The translations under genes and the position numbers were made by a program. This document shows, one piece after another, positions 51,657-61,433 of a stretch of DNA of 64,000 nt. Position 1 is the first letter of the stretch. The number at the start of each line of letters is the position of its first letter. The notes beneath the pieces were generated by a model. That model had not been told where the DNA came from, did no database searches, and saw only the letters and a list, made by a program, of their open reading frames with translations. The stretch covers positions 62,001 to 126,000 of the forward strand of contig NZ_JAAIXZ010000020.1 in NCBI RefSeq assembly GCF_010894435.1, read 5' to 3'. Source of the DNA: Pyxidicoccus trucidator. Lineage in GTDB: Bacteria; Myxococcota; Myxococcia; Myxococcales; Myxococcaceae.

Positions 51657-53921
51657 ATGATCGCGAACGCCGCCTTGCTCGCCAATCAGGCCGAGTTCGA
51701 GTTCCAGGCAGGTGCCTTCACCTCGGGAGAGCTGGCAGTGCTCGGCTTCGAGGCAGAGGAGACGCTGTCCCAGCCCTACGCGGTGGAGGTCGCCCTCGCG
51801 GCGAAGCCCGACGTGGAGGTGGAGGAGAAGTCGCTGCTGGGCAAGGACGCGCGCCTCACCATCATGCTCGGAGACGGCACCGCGCGCTTCTTCCACGGAA
51901 TCGTGTCGCGCATGTCCCGCTGGGACGAGGGCAGCGGCCCCGAGCGCCGCCGCTACCGCGCCACCGTGGTGCCGCGCCTGTGGACGCTCCGCCACCGCCG
52001 CAAGAGCCGCATCTTCCAGGAGCTCACCGTCCCGCAAATCGTCCACAAGGTGCTGGACGAGGCCAAGGTGGAGCACCGGCTCGCCCTCAACGGCACCTAC
52101 CCCAAGCGCGACTACTGCGTGCAGTACCGCGAGTCGGACCTGGACTTCGTCTCCCGCCTCCTCGAGGAGGAAGGCATCTTCTACTTCTTCGAGCACGCCG
52201 AGGAGGCCCACATGATGGTGCTGGGTGACGGCGACTCCGCCAACCCCGCCATGCAGGGTGACTCGAAGCTCGTCTTCCGCGAGCGCAGCCACATGGTGGC
52301 CTCGGCGGAGTACGTGCACGAGCTGGTGGCGCGCACGGAGGTACAGCCCGGCGCCGTGGTGCTGCGCGACTACAACTTCCTGCGCCCCTCGCAGGACATG
52401 AGCACCGCCACGGAGGCCGAGGGTGCCGAGACGGCGCTCGAAATCTACGACTACCCCGGCCGCTACGATGAAACGGGCTCCGGCAAGGGCCTCACCAAGG
52501 TGCGCCTGGAGGAGCTGCGCGCGCGCGCGGAGACGGTGACGGGCGCCAGCTACAGCCGCCGCATCTGCGTGGGCCACTCCTTCGAGCTGGCCGAGCACCC
52601 CGACGAGGTCCTCAACCGCAAGTACCTGCCAGTCTCCGTGCGGCACATCGGCCAGCAGTCGGAAGCGCTGAGCATCGAGCAGGGCTCGCTGCGCAGCCGC
52701 GAGGGCTACCGCAACGAGTTCCTCTGCCAGCCGGCCGAGGTGCCCTTCCGCCCGCCCCGCGTGACGCCCCGCCCGGTGATTCCCGGCGCCCAGACGGCCA
52801 TGGTGGTGGGCCCCGCGGGCGAGGAAATCCACACCGACGAGCACGGCCGCATCAAGGTCCAGTTCCACTGGGACCGCGAGGGCAAGAAGGACGACAAGAG
52901 CTCGTGCTGGATTCGCGTCAGCCAGGCCTGGGCGGGCCCGGGCTGGGGCGCGCTGTACCTGCCGCGCATCGGCCATGAAGTGGTGGTGGAGTTCCTCGAG
53001 GGCGACCCGGACCGGCCCATCGTCACCGGCAGCGTCTACAACGGGCAGAACCCCACCCCCGTCGACCTGCCCGGCAGCAAGACGCAGAGCACCCTGCGCT
53101 CCAGCTCCAGCCCCGGCGGAGACGGCTCCAACGAGCTGCGCTTCGAGGACGCCGCCGGCTCCGAGCTCGTCTATCTGCACGCGCAGAAGGACTTCAACAT
53201 CATCGTCGAGAACGACAAGACGCAGGAGGTCCGCGGCAACGAGACGCTCCTCGTGAAGAAGGACCGCTCGCGCGTCATCGAGGGCAACCAGTCCCTCGAG
53301 GTGCTGAAGAACGACGACAGCACCATCCACGGCAACCAGACGCTCGCCGTCACCGGCAACCGCTCCACCACCGTCACCGGCAACCACACCGAGGCCGTCG
53401 TCGGGGACCAGTCCATCAGCGTCAGCGGCAACCAGAGCCTCAACGTGGCCATGGCCTCCGCGGAGACGGTGGGCCTGGGGAAGATGGTCAACGTGGGCGG
53501 CGCGCTCGCCCTCACCGTCGGCGCCGCCTTCAACGAGCTGGTGGGCGGCCTCAAGTCCGAGCAGGTCGGCGGCGCCAAGGTGGAAGTCGTGGGCGCCAAG
53601 AAGTCCGAGACGGTGAAGGGCTCGCGCTCCATGCAGGTGGGCGGAGACCTCTCCGAGGAGGTCGGCAAGTCCCGCACCCTCAAGGTGGAGAAGGACCTGC
53701 TCATCAGCGTGGGCGGGAAGATGAACCACGCCACCAAGGACGGCTACACCCTGTCCGCCAAGGAAATCTCCCTGGTCGCCCAGGAGCAGTTCACCCTCAA
53801 GGTAGGCTCCGCCACCCTTCAGGTGAAGAAGAACGGGGACGTCGTCCTCAAGGGCGCAAAGATTGAAGTCACCGCCAGCGGCGACATCATCATCAAGGGC
53901 TCGAAGATTTCGGAGAACTAG
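51657..53921 (+). CDS. vgrG: VgrG/TssI type VI secretion spike protein
   Basis: About 754 residues. N-terminal gp27-like domain from EFQAGAFTSGELAVLGFEAEE to about residue 380; a gp5-like OB fold (about 385-470; VVGPAGEEIHTDEHGRIKVQFHWDREG); then the beta-helix spike with repeats such as GNQSLEVLKND, GNQTLAVTGNRS and GNHTEAVVGDQS, ending in GDIIIKGSKISEN. No extra effector domain is fused. I chose the ATG at 51657 behind a GGGGG; the frame is open upstream to 51423 but that part is not VgrG-like. First gene of the T6SS block in this window. Confidence 0.92.
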   Translation: MIANAALLANQAEFEFQAGAFTSGELAVLGFEAEETLSQPYAVEVALAAKPDVEVEEKSLLGKDARLTIMLGDGTARFFHGIVSRMSRWDEGSGPERRRYRATVVPRLWTLRHRRKSRIFQELTVPQIVHKVLDEAKVEHRLALNGTYPKRDYCVQYRESDLDFVSRLLEEEGIFYFFEHAEEAHMMVLGDGDSANPAMQGDSKLVFRERSHMVASAEYVHELVARTEVQPGAVVLRDYNFLRPSQDMSTATEAEGAETALEIYDYPGRYDETGSGKGLTKVRLEELRARAETVTGASYSRRICVGHSFELAEHPDEVLNRKYLPVSVRHIGQQSEALSIEQGSLRSREGYRNEFLCQPAEVPFRPPRVTPRPVIPGAQTAMVVGPAGEEIHTDEHGRIKVQFHWDREGKKDDKSSCWIRVSQAWAGPGWGALYLPRIGHEVVVEFLEGDPDRPIVTGSVYNGQNPTPVDLPGSKTQSTLRSSSSPGGDGSNELRFEDAAGSELVYLHAQKDFNIIVENDKTQEVRGNETLLVKKDRSRVIEGNQSLEVLKNDDSTIHGNQTLAVTGNRSTTVTGNHTEAVVGDQSISVSGNQSLNVAMASAETVGLGKMVNVGGALALTVGAAFNELVGGLKSEQVGGAKVEVVGAKKSETVKGSRSMQVGGDLSEEVGKSRTLKVEKDLLISVGGKMNHATKDGYTLSAKEISLVAQEQFTLKVGSATLQVKKNGDVVLKGAKIEVTASGDIIIKGSKISEN

Positions 53922-53991
53922 CGGCAGTCAGGCAGGCGTTGGGGGGGTGGCTTGAAACCAGTCCGTCCTGTCTGGCAGTTTACGCTTTGCA

Positions 53992-54011
53992 CGTAACCGC
54001 CTGGTGTTACG
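53992..54011 (+). repeat. Short inverted repeat upstream of tssJ
   Basis: CGTAAC at 53992-53997 and GTTACG at 54006-54011, 8 nt apart, in the 113-bp gap between vgrG and tssJ. It may be an operator or a small hairpin; chance is possible. Confidence 0.35.
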
Positions 54012-54034
54012 GGCGCTCTTTCCAAGGATTCTGG

Positions 54035-54679
54035 ATGTTGGCGCATAGACACACTGGCGCCGTGACGGGGGGGCAGGCCGTCCGGTGTCTTCGGTGGGGT
54101 GTGGTCGTCGCGCTCGCGCTCGTCCTGGGCGGGAGCACCGGCTGCGCGAAGCGCGTGCCCCAGGCGTGTGAGACGCCCCCTCCCTTCCAGGTCGTCGTGG
54201 ATGCCGCGGAGCAGCTCAACCCGGACGCGCGCGGGCGCTCGCTGCCCACCGTGGTGCAGATCGTCCAGCTCAAGGACAGCGTCAAGCTGGAGCGCGCGGG
54301 CTTCAAGGACCTGTGGGGCAAGCCGGAGGAGCTCCTCAAGGAGGACCTCCTGCAGGTGGCGGAGGTGGTGGTGCCGCCAGGCCGGCAGGTGAAGCGCTGG
54401 GTCCAGCGGGATCCGAAGGCGCGCTTCGTGCTGGCCATGGGGCACTTCCGCCAGCCGCTGGGCTACTCGTGGCGCACCGTGGCGGTGCTGCCGGTGGTGG
54501 AAGAGTCGCAGTGCGTGGAGCGTCCCGCCGGAGACCAGGGTGAGCCGAAGCCGGAGGACGAGGTGTTCCGCTACCGGCTGCAGGGCTACCAGATCGACTT
54601 GATGCTCCGTCCCGTCTCACGGGCGCCGGAGCCCCAACCCCAAGCGGGCGACAGCGCGTCGCCGCGGAGAGACGTATGA
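54035..54679 (+). CDS. tssJ: TssJ T6SS outer-membrane lipoprotein
   Basis: A 214-residue lipoprotein with a long basic N-region, hydrophobic segment (about 22-31) and lipobox LGGSTGC (Cys37). The mature part has the TssJ core: FQVVVDAAEQLNPDARGRSLPTVVQIVQLKD and a beta-strand FRQPLGYSWRTVAVLP. It anchors TssM to the outer membrane. Start chosen at the ATG after AAGGA; the frame is open further upstream. The stop overlaps the tssK start (ATGA). Confidence 0.88.
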   Translation: MLAHRHTGAVTGGQAVRCLRWGVVVALALVLGGSTGCAKRVPQACETPPPFQVVVDAAEQLNPDARGRSLPTVVQIVQLKDSVKLERAGFKDLWGKPEELLKEDLLQVAEVVVPPGRQVKRWVQRDPKARFVLAMGHFRQPLGYSWRTVAVLPVVEESQCVERPAGDQGEPKPEDEVFRYRLQGYQIDLMLRPVSRAPEPQPQAGDSASPRRDV

Positions 54680-56043
54680 AGTCCGTGCAGCGAGTCGTGT
54701 GGTCGGAGGGCATGTTCATGAGCCCCCACCACCTCCAGCAGCAGGACCTCTACCACGAGCAGCTCCTGGACGTGCGCCTGGCGGCGATGGAGCCGTACCC
54801 CTGGGGCGTGGTGGCCCTGGAGCTGGACATGGAGGCGCTGCGCGCCGGCCAGGTCCAGCTGGCGCGCTTCGTTGGCGTGCTCCCGGACGGGCTGCCGGTG
54901 TCCTTCGAGGCCGGTGACGCCGAGGCCCCTCCCGCGCGCCCCGCGGAAGGCTACTTCCCTCCCGCGCAGCGCACGCTGGACGTGTACCTGGGCGTGCCGC
55001 GCGAGCGCAGCGGCGTGGAGAGCTTCGGCAGCGGGGAGCGGCTGGGCGGCAGCCCGCGCTACACGCCCGCGGCGCGCCCCATCAGCGACCTGACGGCCTC
55101 CACCTCCATCTCCCAGGTGGCCTTCGGCCAGCGCAACGTGCGGCTCCTGTTCGGCACCGAGCCGCGCGACGACTTCGACGCCATCAAGCTGTGCGAGCTG
55201 TCCCGCGACAAGTCGGGGAACCTGACGCTCGTCGACACGTACATCCCCCCGAGCCTGCGCATCGACGCGGCGCCGTTCATCATGAACGAGCTGCGCACGC
55301 TGTTGCGGCTGATGGTGTCCAAGCAGCGCCAGCTGTCCTCGCGGCGCCGGCACCGGGACGCGTCCGCGCTGGAGTTCACCGCGGGCGACGTGACGCTCTT
55401 CCTGGAGCTCAACGCGCTCAACGGCACCATCCCCTACCTCCAGCACGCGCTGGACGCGGGCAACCTGCGGCCGCGTGACGTGTACCTCACGCTCCTCCAG
55501 ACGGCAGGGCAGCTGTGCACCTTCTCCGTGAGCGCGGACCCGTCCACGCTGCCCTCGTTCCAGTACACCAACCTCCGGGCCACCTTCGAGGAGCTGTTCC
55601 GCCGCATCACCGACCTGATGCGCTCGGTGGCGCTGGAGCAGTGCCTGACGGTGGACCTGTCGGTGGGCACCGACGGCATGTTCCGCGGCCGGCTGGAGGA
55701 CGAGCGGCTGGAGCGCTGCGGCCAGTTCCTCCTGGCCGTCCGCAGCGAGCTGCCGGAGCGCACGGTGGCGGAGCAGCTGCCCAAGCTCTCCAAGGTGGCC
55801 GCGTGGGACGACATCCGCGCGCTGCTCCAGGCCGCCGCGCCCGGCGTGCCGCTGGCGGTGACGTACCGCCCGCCGCCCGAGGTACCGGTGCAGCCGGGCA
55901 CCGTCTACTTCAGCCTCAGCCTGAACGACGGCTACTGGAAGAACGTGATGCGAGACCGGAATCTCGCGCTCTACCTGCCGCAGCCCTTCGACGCGAGCCG
56001 CACCAGCGTGGAGCTGCTCGCGGTCCCCACCGCCAATCGCTGA
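54676..56043 (+). CDS. tssK: TssK T6SS baseplate protein
   Basis: A 455-residue TssK. The family N-terminus VVWSEGMFMSPHHLQQQDLY and the mid-region LNALNGTIPYLQHALDAGNLRPRDVYL are diagnostic. Trimeric TssK links the phage-like baseplate to the TssLM membrane complex. Normal length. The ATG overlaps the tssJ stop, and tssL follows after 15 bp. Confidence 0.95.
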   Translation: MKSVQRVVWSEGMFMSPHHLQQQDLYHEQLLDVRLAAMEPYPWGVVALELDMEALRAGQVQLARFVGVLPDGLPVSFEAGDAEAPPARPAEGYFPPAQRTLDVYLGVPRERSGVESFGSGERLGGSPRYTPAARPISDLTASTSISQVAFGQRNVRLLFGTEPRDDFDAIKLCELSRDKSGNLTLVDTYIPPSLRIDAAPFIMNELRTLLRLMVSKQRQLSSRRRHRDASALEFTAGDVTLFLELNALNGTIPYLQHALDAGNLRPRDVYLTLLQTAGQLCTFSVSADPSTLPSFQYTNLRATFEELFRRITDLMRSVALEQCLTVDLSVGTDGMFRGRLEDERLERCGQFLLAVRSELPERTVAEQLPKLSKVAAWDDIRALLQAAAPGVPLAVTYRPPPEVPVQPGTVYFSLSLNDGYWKNVMRDRNLALYLPQPFDASRTSVELLAVPTANR

Positions 56044-56058
56044 CGCCCTGCCCTGCCC

Positions 56059-56787
56059 ATGGACCGAGTCACTGAAGCCACGAAGGATTGTTTCGACGCC
56101 GCCATTCAGTTGCGCGGCTCGGATGCAGCGGCCGTCCCCCCGCCGGAGACACTGCACCACCGCCTGCGCGGAGTGGTGGACGAGCTGCTGCGGCGCGCCG
56201 CGGTGCTGGGCTTCAGCCATCAGGACGCGCAGGACATGGCGTACGCGATGGTGGCGCTCATCGACGAGGTCGTCCTCGGCCGGCCGGAGGAGTACCGGCA
56301 GTTCTGGAGCTCCAACCCGCTGCAGCTCCACTACTTCAATGAAAACGTCGCCGGTGACGGCTTCTTCAGCCGGCTCAACACCGTGCGCAAGGATCCGCAC
56401 CGCGCCGAGGTCTTGCAGGTCTACTACCTGTGCATGCTCTTCGGCTTCCAGGGCCGCTACCGCATCCGCGGCGGTGAGCTGGAGCTGATGACGCTCATCG
56501 ACACGGTGCAGAAGGACCTGGAGCGCGCGCGCCCCTTCGACTTCGACGTGCTGTCGCCCCACGGCGAGCGCCCCACGGAGTCGCTGCTGTCCAAGCGCAA
56601 GAAGGCCTCCATGCTGGCCATCTCCGGCGGCGCGCTGGCGGTGGCGGTGCTCTTCTACGGAGTGCTCCAGTTCTTCATCAACGACACGGTGGGTGAGCTG
56701 AAGAGCCGCATCGAGGTCCACGCAGCCAAGAACACGGCCAGCACGGGCGGCAACGCCGCGACGGCCTCCACGGGGGATGCGCCATGA
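56059..56787 (+). CDS. tssL: TssL T6SS membrane protein (DotU family)
   Basis: A 242-residue TssL/DotU. A cytoplasmic DotU domain (about 10-185; VVDELLRRAAVLGFSHQDAQDMAYAM, FYLCMLFGFQGRYR-like core) is followed by a single transmembrane helix (about 190-212; LAISGGALAVAVLFYGVLQFF) and a short periplasmic tail. There is no C-terminal OmpA peptidoglycan-binding domain, so the envelope anchor must come from elsewhere. Its stop overlaps the tssM start (ATGA). Confidence 0.93.
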   Translation: MDRVTEATKDCFDAAIQLRGSDAAAVPPPETLHHRLRGVVDELLRRAAVLGFSHQDAQDMAYAMVALIDEVVLGRPEEYRQFWSSNPLQLHYFNENVAGDGFFSRLNTVRKDPHRAEVLQVYYLCMLFGFQGRYRIRGGELELMTLIDTVQKDLERARPFDFDVLSPHGERPTESLLSKRKKASMLAISGGALAVAVLFYGVLQFFINDTVGELKSRIEVHAAKNTASTGGNAATASTGDAP

Positions 56788-59700
56788 TGGCGTACCTGCT
56801 GCCACTCCTGGGCATTGGCGCGCCCATCTTCGTCCTGCTGAGCTTCCTGAACTTCACGCCGAAAGAGGCGGCCCTCTTCGCCGCGCTCGCGGGCCTCCTC
56901 GCCATGGGCGTCGTCTGGCTCGTCAAGCGCATCCGCGCGCGCCGCGCCGCCAAGAAGCTGGAGGGCGCGCTGGCGACACAGGCGGAGGAGCAGACCGCCA
57001 CCGTGCGCCCGGACCTGCAGCCTGAAATCAAGGCCATGCAGGCCGAGTTCACCAAGGCGGTGGAGGCGCTGAAGACCTCCAAGCTGGCGCGCGGCGGCAA
57101 GGACGCGCTGGCGGTGCTGCCCTGGTACCTCATCGTCGGGCCCCCGGGCGCGGGCAAGAGCACGGCGCTGCGCAACTCCGGGCTGAAGTTCCCCTACCTC
57201 TCCGCGCGCGGCGGCGTGCGCGGCGTGGGCGGCACGCGCAACTGCGACTGGTGGCTCACCAACGAGGCCGTCATCCTCGACACGGCGGGCCGCTACACCA
57301 GCGCCGAGGAGGACCGCCCGGAGTGGCTGGCCTTCATCGACACGGTGGCCAAGCACCGCCCCGGCCGTCCCATCAACGGCCTCATCGTGGCCATCAGCGT
57401 CAGCGAGCTGATGAACGCGGACCCGCAGGCCGTGGGCGAGATGGGGCAGACCATCCGCGAGCGCATGGACGAAATCACGACCCGGCTGAAGATGCTGGTG
57501 CCGGTGTACGTGATGATCACCAAGTGTGATTTGCTCCCCGGCTTCGTGGAGATGTTCTCCGACTTGTCGCGCGTGGAGCGCGGGCAGATCTGGGGCTTCA
57601 CGGTGCCCGTGGAGCAGCAGCGCGAGGCGAGCACGGACCTGTTCCGCGAGCGCTTCGACGAGATGCTCTCCGTGCTGGAGCAGCGCTCCCTGCGCCGCCT
57701 GGGCCAGGAGCGCCGGCTGGAGACGCGCGAGAACATCTACGGCTTCCCGCAGAAGTTCGACGCGCTCCGGAAGAACCTCGCCGAGTTCCTGCAGCCGCTC
57801 TTCCTGGAGAACGTGTTCCAGGACACGCCCGTCTTCCGCGGCCTGTACTTCAACAGCGGCACGCAGGACGTGCGCTCGGTGGACAAGGTGTCCCCGTCCG
57901 CCGCGGAGCTGTTCGGCAGCACCAACGGCCGGGCGCAGACGGACGGCGCCACGGAAGGCCGCAGCTACTTCCTCTGGGACGTCTTCACCAAGGTGATGTT
58001 CCAGGACCAGCAGATGGCGGTGCGCAGCTCGCTGGAGGAAGCGAGGGTGCGCCGGCAGGGGCTGGTGCTGGCCAGCGCCGCCCTGGCGGCCACCGCACTG
58101 CTGCTGTCGCTGCCCACCCTGTCCTTCTTCCAGAACCGCGCCATGGCGCAGGCGGTGACGAAGGCCATCACCGACGTGAGCCTGGACCCGCGCGACGACA
58201 TCCGCCGCGTGGAGGACCTGACTCCGTTGCGCAACCGGCTGCAGGAGCTGACCGAGTACGACGAGAGCAGCCCGCCCCTGTGGATGCGCTTCGGCCTCTA
58301 CCAGGGTGACAAGATGCTGCCGCAGGCGCGGCAGTTCTATAACGCCGCCCTGCGCCGCGTGCTGCTGGGCAAGCAGTTCGAGCTCACCCAGCAGCGGCTG
58401 GACGCCTTCGGGAAGAACCCGGACCTGCTCACGGTGCGCAGCGACACCGAATACAGCAAGCACTTCGACGCGTACCGGCAGTACTTCGACGACCTGAAGC
58501 TGTACCTGCTGGCGACGACGCCGAGAGATCCGAGCGAACCGGAGCTGGACGAGACGCAGCAGAAGTGGCTCGTGCAGCAGATCGTCAACCACTGGAAGCG
58601 CGTGCGGGGTGACGCGGTGGACGAGCGGGCGGTGGAGAACCACGCATCCACGTACCTGCGCATGCTCGCCCACGAGCAGATGCTGCCGGAGGAGCAGAAG
58701 CCCGCGCGGGCCGAGCGCATCGCCTTCTCGCGTGAGAAGGGCGTCATCATCGCGGCGCGGCGCTCGCTCAACAACGTGCCCCTGGTGCGCCTGGAGCTGG
58801 CGCAGCTGGTGGCCAACGTCAGCAACGAGTTCCCGGACGTGACACTGGAACAGCTGGTGGGCTCCGTGCCGGAGATGAGCGCGCCCCAGCGGGTGCGTGG
58901 CGCCTTCACGCGCAACGCCTATGACCAGGTCATCCGCCAGCGGCTGGAGCTGGCCTTCCAGGACCAGCAGTCCTGGGTGCTGGACCGCGACGAGAAGGTG
59001 GACGCGGTGGAGTCCCGCCGCGAGCTGCGCACGCGCTACTTCGAAACCTACCAGCAGGAGTGGAAGGACTTCCTCAGCTCCATCCGGGTGCAGGCGCCGC
59101 AGAACCTCACGCAGATGGAGAGCCTGCTCACCAACCTGACGCGCGGCAAGCCCAAGCCCTACGGTCGGCTCTTCCGCGCGCTCGCCTACAACGTCCAGCT
59201 GGACAAGCGCGAGAAGGCGGTGGAGTCCGCGACCAGCCGGCTGCCCAGGCCGCTGCAGGGCCTGTTCGGCTCGGACCCGGCCAGGGCCGTGGATCCGCAG
59301 AGGGAGCTGCTGGACGCCAACTCTCCCTCGGGCGCCGAGGAGATGACGGCGCGCGACCTGGAGCGCGAGTTCGCCTCGCTCATCCGCTTCACCACGGAGA
59401 CGGCGAAGACGGAGGACGGCGAGGAGTCGCTGACGGCGCTGGACTCGTACGAGGACCAGCTCGCCACGGTGCAGACCACGCTGCTGGCGGTGAAGGACAA
59501 GCCGGCCGAGTCGGGCGTGCTGCTGGACAAGATTGAGTCCACCCGCACCAACGTGGAGATGCTGGTGCGCAAGCAGTCGGACAACGTCGCCATCTTCGAG
59601 CGGCTGCTCCTGCCGCCCTTCCAGGAGATGCGCTCGGTGGTGTTCGAGGGCACGGCGGATGCGAAGAGCAAGCTGTTCTGCGAGCAGGTGGTGTCCACGT

Positions 59701-60482
59701 ACGGGCAGGCCTTCAAGGGGCTCTACCCGTTCGACCGGACGTCGCAGAAGGACGCGCCGCTGCCGGAGGTGGCCGAGTTCCTACGGCCCGAAGGTGGCCT
59801 GGTGCGCAAGTTCGTCAAGGAGCAGCTGCTGGAGGACGTGGTGGCCACGGGCCGCAAGTGGGAGTTCACCTCGTCCGGTGGCTCCATGTTCCGGCCGGAG
59901 CTGCTCACCTTCCTGGAGAAGCAGGGCGCGCTGGCCACCACGCTCTTCCCGGGTGGGGACACGGTGGACCCGCTGGTGCGCTTCCAGGTGCGCCTGCGTC
60001 CGGGCATCTCTTCGGACGGCACCGCTTCGCAGATCTCCTCCATCACCTTCACGCTGGACGGCACGGACGAGACGTACCGCAACGGTCCGGACACGGTGTG
60101 GAAGCCGATGATCTGGCCGGGCCAGGCCGGCAAGCTCGGCGCGCGCATCCTCGTGCAGAGCGCGGACGGCGCCACGGAGACGGCGCTGGAGGCCGAGGGT
60201 GAGTGGGGCCTGTTCCGCCTGCTGGAGCGCGTGAAGCGCATCGAGCCCAGCGCGGACGGCCGCTACTTCACGGCCACGTGGGAAATCGAGGAGATGAACG
60301 GAGCGCTGGTCTCCATCGACTTCCGCCCCGAGCGCACCGCCAACCCGTTCTTCGGGCTGGGGGGCAACACCTCGAAGCTGCTGGCCATCTTCCGGGATCC
60401 GGGCCTGCAGCCGCCCGCGGGCATCGCGAGGAAGAAGGCCGGCTGCGGAATCCAGGCCATCGCCGGTGGCGGAGTCCCCTGA
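56784..60482 (+). CDS. tssM: TssM T6SS inner-membrane protein (IcmF family)
   Basis: A 1232-residue IcmF-family protein. Two N-terminal helices (about 4-22 and 29-47), a cytoplasmic NTPase-like domain with an intact Walker A GPPGAGKST at 119-127, then a third helix (about 425-444) and a large periplasmic domain to the end. The C-terminus is Cys-containing (RKKAGCGIQA). TssM joins TssL and TssJ to make the trans-envelope complex. The intact Walker A suggests the NTP site may be active. Confidence 0.95.
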   Translation: MMAYLLPLLGIGAPIFVLLSFLNFTPKEAALFAALAGLLAMGVVWLVKRIRARRAAKKLEGALATQAEEQTATVRPDLQPEIKAMQAEFTKAVEALKTSKLARGGKDALAVLPWYLIVGPPGAGKSTALRNSGLKFPYLSARGGVRGVGGTRNCDWWLTNEAVILDTAGRYTSAEEDRPEWLAFIDTVAKHRPGRPINGLIVAISVSELMNADPQAVGEMGQTIRERMDEITTRLKMLVPVYVMITKCDLLPGFVEMFSDLSRVERGQIWGFTVPVEQQREASTDLFRERFDEMLSVLEQRSLRRLGQERRLETRENIYGFPQKFDALRKNLAEFLQPLFLENVFQDTPVFRGLYFNSGTQDVRSVDKVSPSAAELFGSTNGRAQTDGATEGRSYFLWDVFTKVMFQDQQMAVRSSLEEARVRRQGLVLASAALAATALLLSLPTLSFFQNRAMAQAVTKAITDVSLDPRDDIRRVEDLTPLRNRLQELTEYDESSPPLWMRFGLYQGDKMLPQARQFYNAALRRVLLGKQFELTQQRLDAFGKNPDLLTVRSDTEYSKHFDAYRQYFDDLKLYLLATTPRDPSEPELDETQQKWLVQQIVNHWKRVRGDAVDERAVENHASTYLRMLAHEQMLPEEQKPARAERIAFSREKGVIIAARRSLNNVPLVRLELAQLVANVSNEFPDVTLEQLVGSVPEMSAPQRVRGAFTRNAYDQVIRQRLELAFQDQQSWVLDRDEKVDAVESRRELRTRYFETYQQEWKDFLSSIRVQAPQNLTQMESLLTNLTRGKPKPYGRLFRALAYNVQLDKREKAVESATSRLPRPLQGLFGSDPARAVDPQRELLDANSPSGAEEMTARDLEREFASLIRFTTETAKTEDGEESLTALDSYEDQLATVQTTLLAVKDKPAESGVLLDKIESTRTNVEMLVRKQSDNVAIFERLLLPPFQEMRSVVFEGTADAKSKLFCEQVVSTYGQAFKGLYPFDRTSQKDAPLPEVAEFLRPEGGLVRKFVKEQLLEDVVATGRKWEFTSSGGSMFRPELLTFLEKQGALATTLFPGGDTVDPLVRFQVRLRPGISSDGTASQISSITFTLDGTDETYRNGPDTVWKPMIWPGQAGKLGARILVQSADGATETALEAEGEWGLFRLLERVKRIEPSADGRYFTATWEIEEMNGALVSIDFRPERTANPFFGLGGNTSKLLAIFRDPGLQPPAGIARKKAGCGIQAIAGGGVP

Positions 60483-60483
60483 C

Positions 60484-61416
60484 ATGACGGTGCAGTCGCC
60501 TCGCATCGGCCTGTTGGGCAAGACGCCCCGCCAGGCCGAGTTCATCCGGCTCAACGCCGCCACGCCCCTCGCCCTCCAGCTCTACGGCTGGATGGAGGAA
60601 GGGGTGGAGCGCGCGCGGCGGGCCCGGGTGGACCTGCCCTCGGAGCCGGTGAGCTTCGTGTTCACCGCGCCGGGACAGAAGCAGGCGCTGGTGGGGTTGA
60701 TGTCGCCCAGCGTCGACAGCGTCGGGCGGGCCTTTCCGCTGGCTGTCTTCACCGAGGTGGCCTCGGCGGCCACGGCCCCGCGCTTCGCGCTGACGCCGGA
60801 GGCCTTCCAGCCCTTCCTCCGCGCGGCGGCCGTCCTGGCCCGCTCCGCGGCGGAGCTGGAGGTGCCGCAGTTGCTGGAGCGCGCGGCGGCGCTTCCCCTT
60901 CCCGGGCCGGGTGACTTCAGCGTGGCGCAGCGGCTTCGCGACGCCGCGCTGGCGGAGCACCACACCCAGGACCTGCTCGGCCCGGTGGTGGAGGGCACTC
61001 CGGACGGCGGTCGCTACTACGCGCTGCACACCTTCCTCACCGCGTGCGTCGGCGAGCGCGGTCGCGAGCAGTCCCCGGCCGGCGTGGCACTGGACTGCCC
61101 GCTGTCCACTCGCGTGGGCCCGGTGGCGTGGCTGGAGCTGTCCTCGCGCCTGCTGCGCTGGCCGAGCCAGCCTCCCGCCTTCTTCTGGTCCGAGGGCGAG
61201 CGGCCCCGGCTGCTGCTCAGCCTGGGCGCGCCCATCCCCGCCCTCTTCCTGGCCCTGGCCCAACCCGGCCGCCCGGGCGCCCAGGTGTGGCCGCTGCGCA
61301 CGGAGCGGCCCGCCGCCATCGACAACGCGCGCAAGGGCCTCAAGGCCGCCGCGCGCCAGGTCATCGACGCTCCCACCACCACCCTGGAGCAGCTGCTGCG
61401 CGCGCTGGCTCCGTGA
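60484..61416 (+). CDS. tagF: TagF T6SS-associated protein
   Basis: A 310-residue TagF: IGLLGKTPRQAEFIRLN at the start, LQLYGWMEEG, and FWSEGERPRLLLSLGAPIPALFLAL are family features. TagF is a post-translational repressor of T6SS in other bacteria, sometimes fused to a PppA phosphatase; no fusion here. It is 1 bp after tssM and its stop overlaps a possible GTG start of tssA. Confidence 0.85.
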   Translation: MTVQSPRIGLLGKTPRQAEFIRLNAATPLALQLYGWMEEGVERARRARVDLPSEPVSFVFTAPGQKQALVGLMSPSVDSVGRAFPLAVFTEVASAATAPRFALTPEAFQPFLRAAAVLARSAAELEVPQLLERAAALPLPGPGDFSVAQRLRDAALAEHHTQDLLGPVVEGTPDGGRYYALHTFLTACVGERGREQSPAGVALDCPLSTRVGPVAWLELSSRLLRWPSQPPAFFWSEGERPRLLLSLGAPIPALFLALAQPGRPGAQVWPLRTERPAAIDNARKGLKAAARQVIDAPTTTLEQLLRALAP

Positions 61417-61433
61417 CACCGAACGCCCGCCAT

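Noticed and set aside
53975..53995. Sigma-54-like promoter (TGGCA ... TTGCA) upstream of tssJ
   Set aside because: The distance between GG and GC elements is three bases too long for a -24/-12 promoter.
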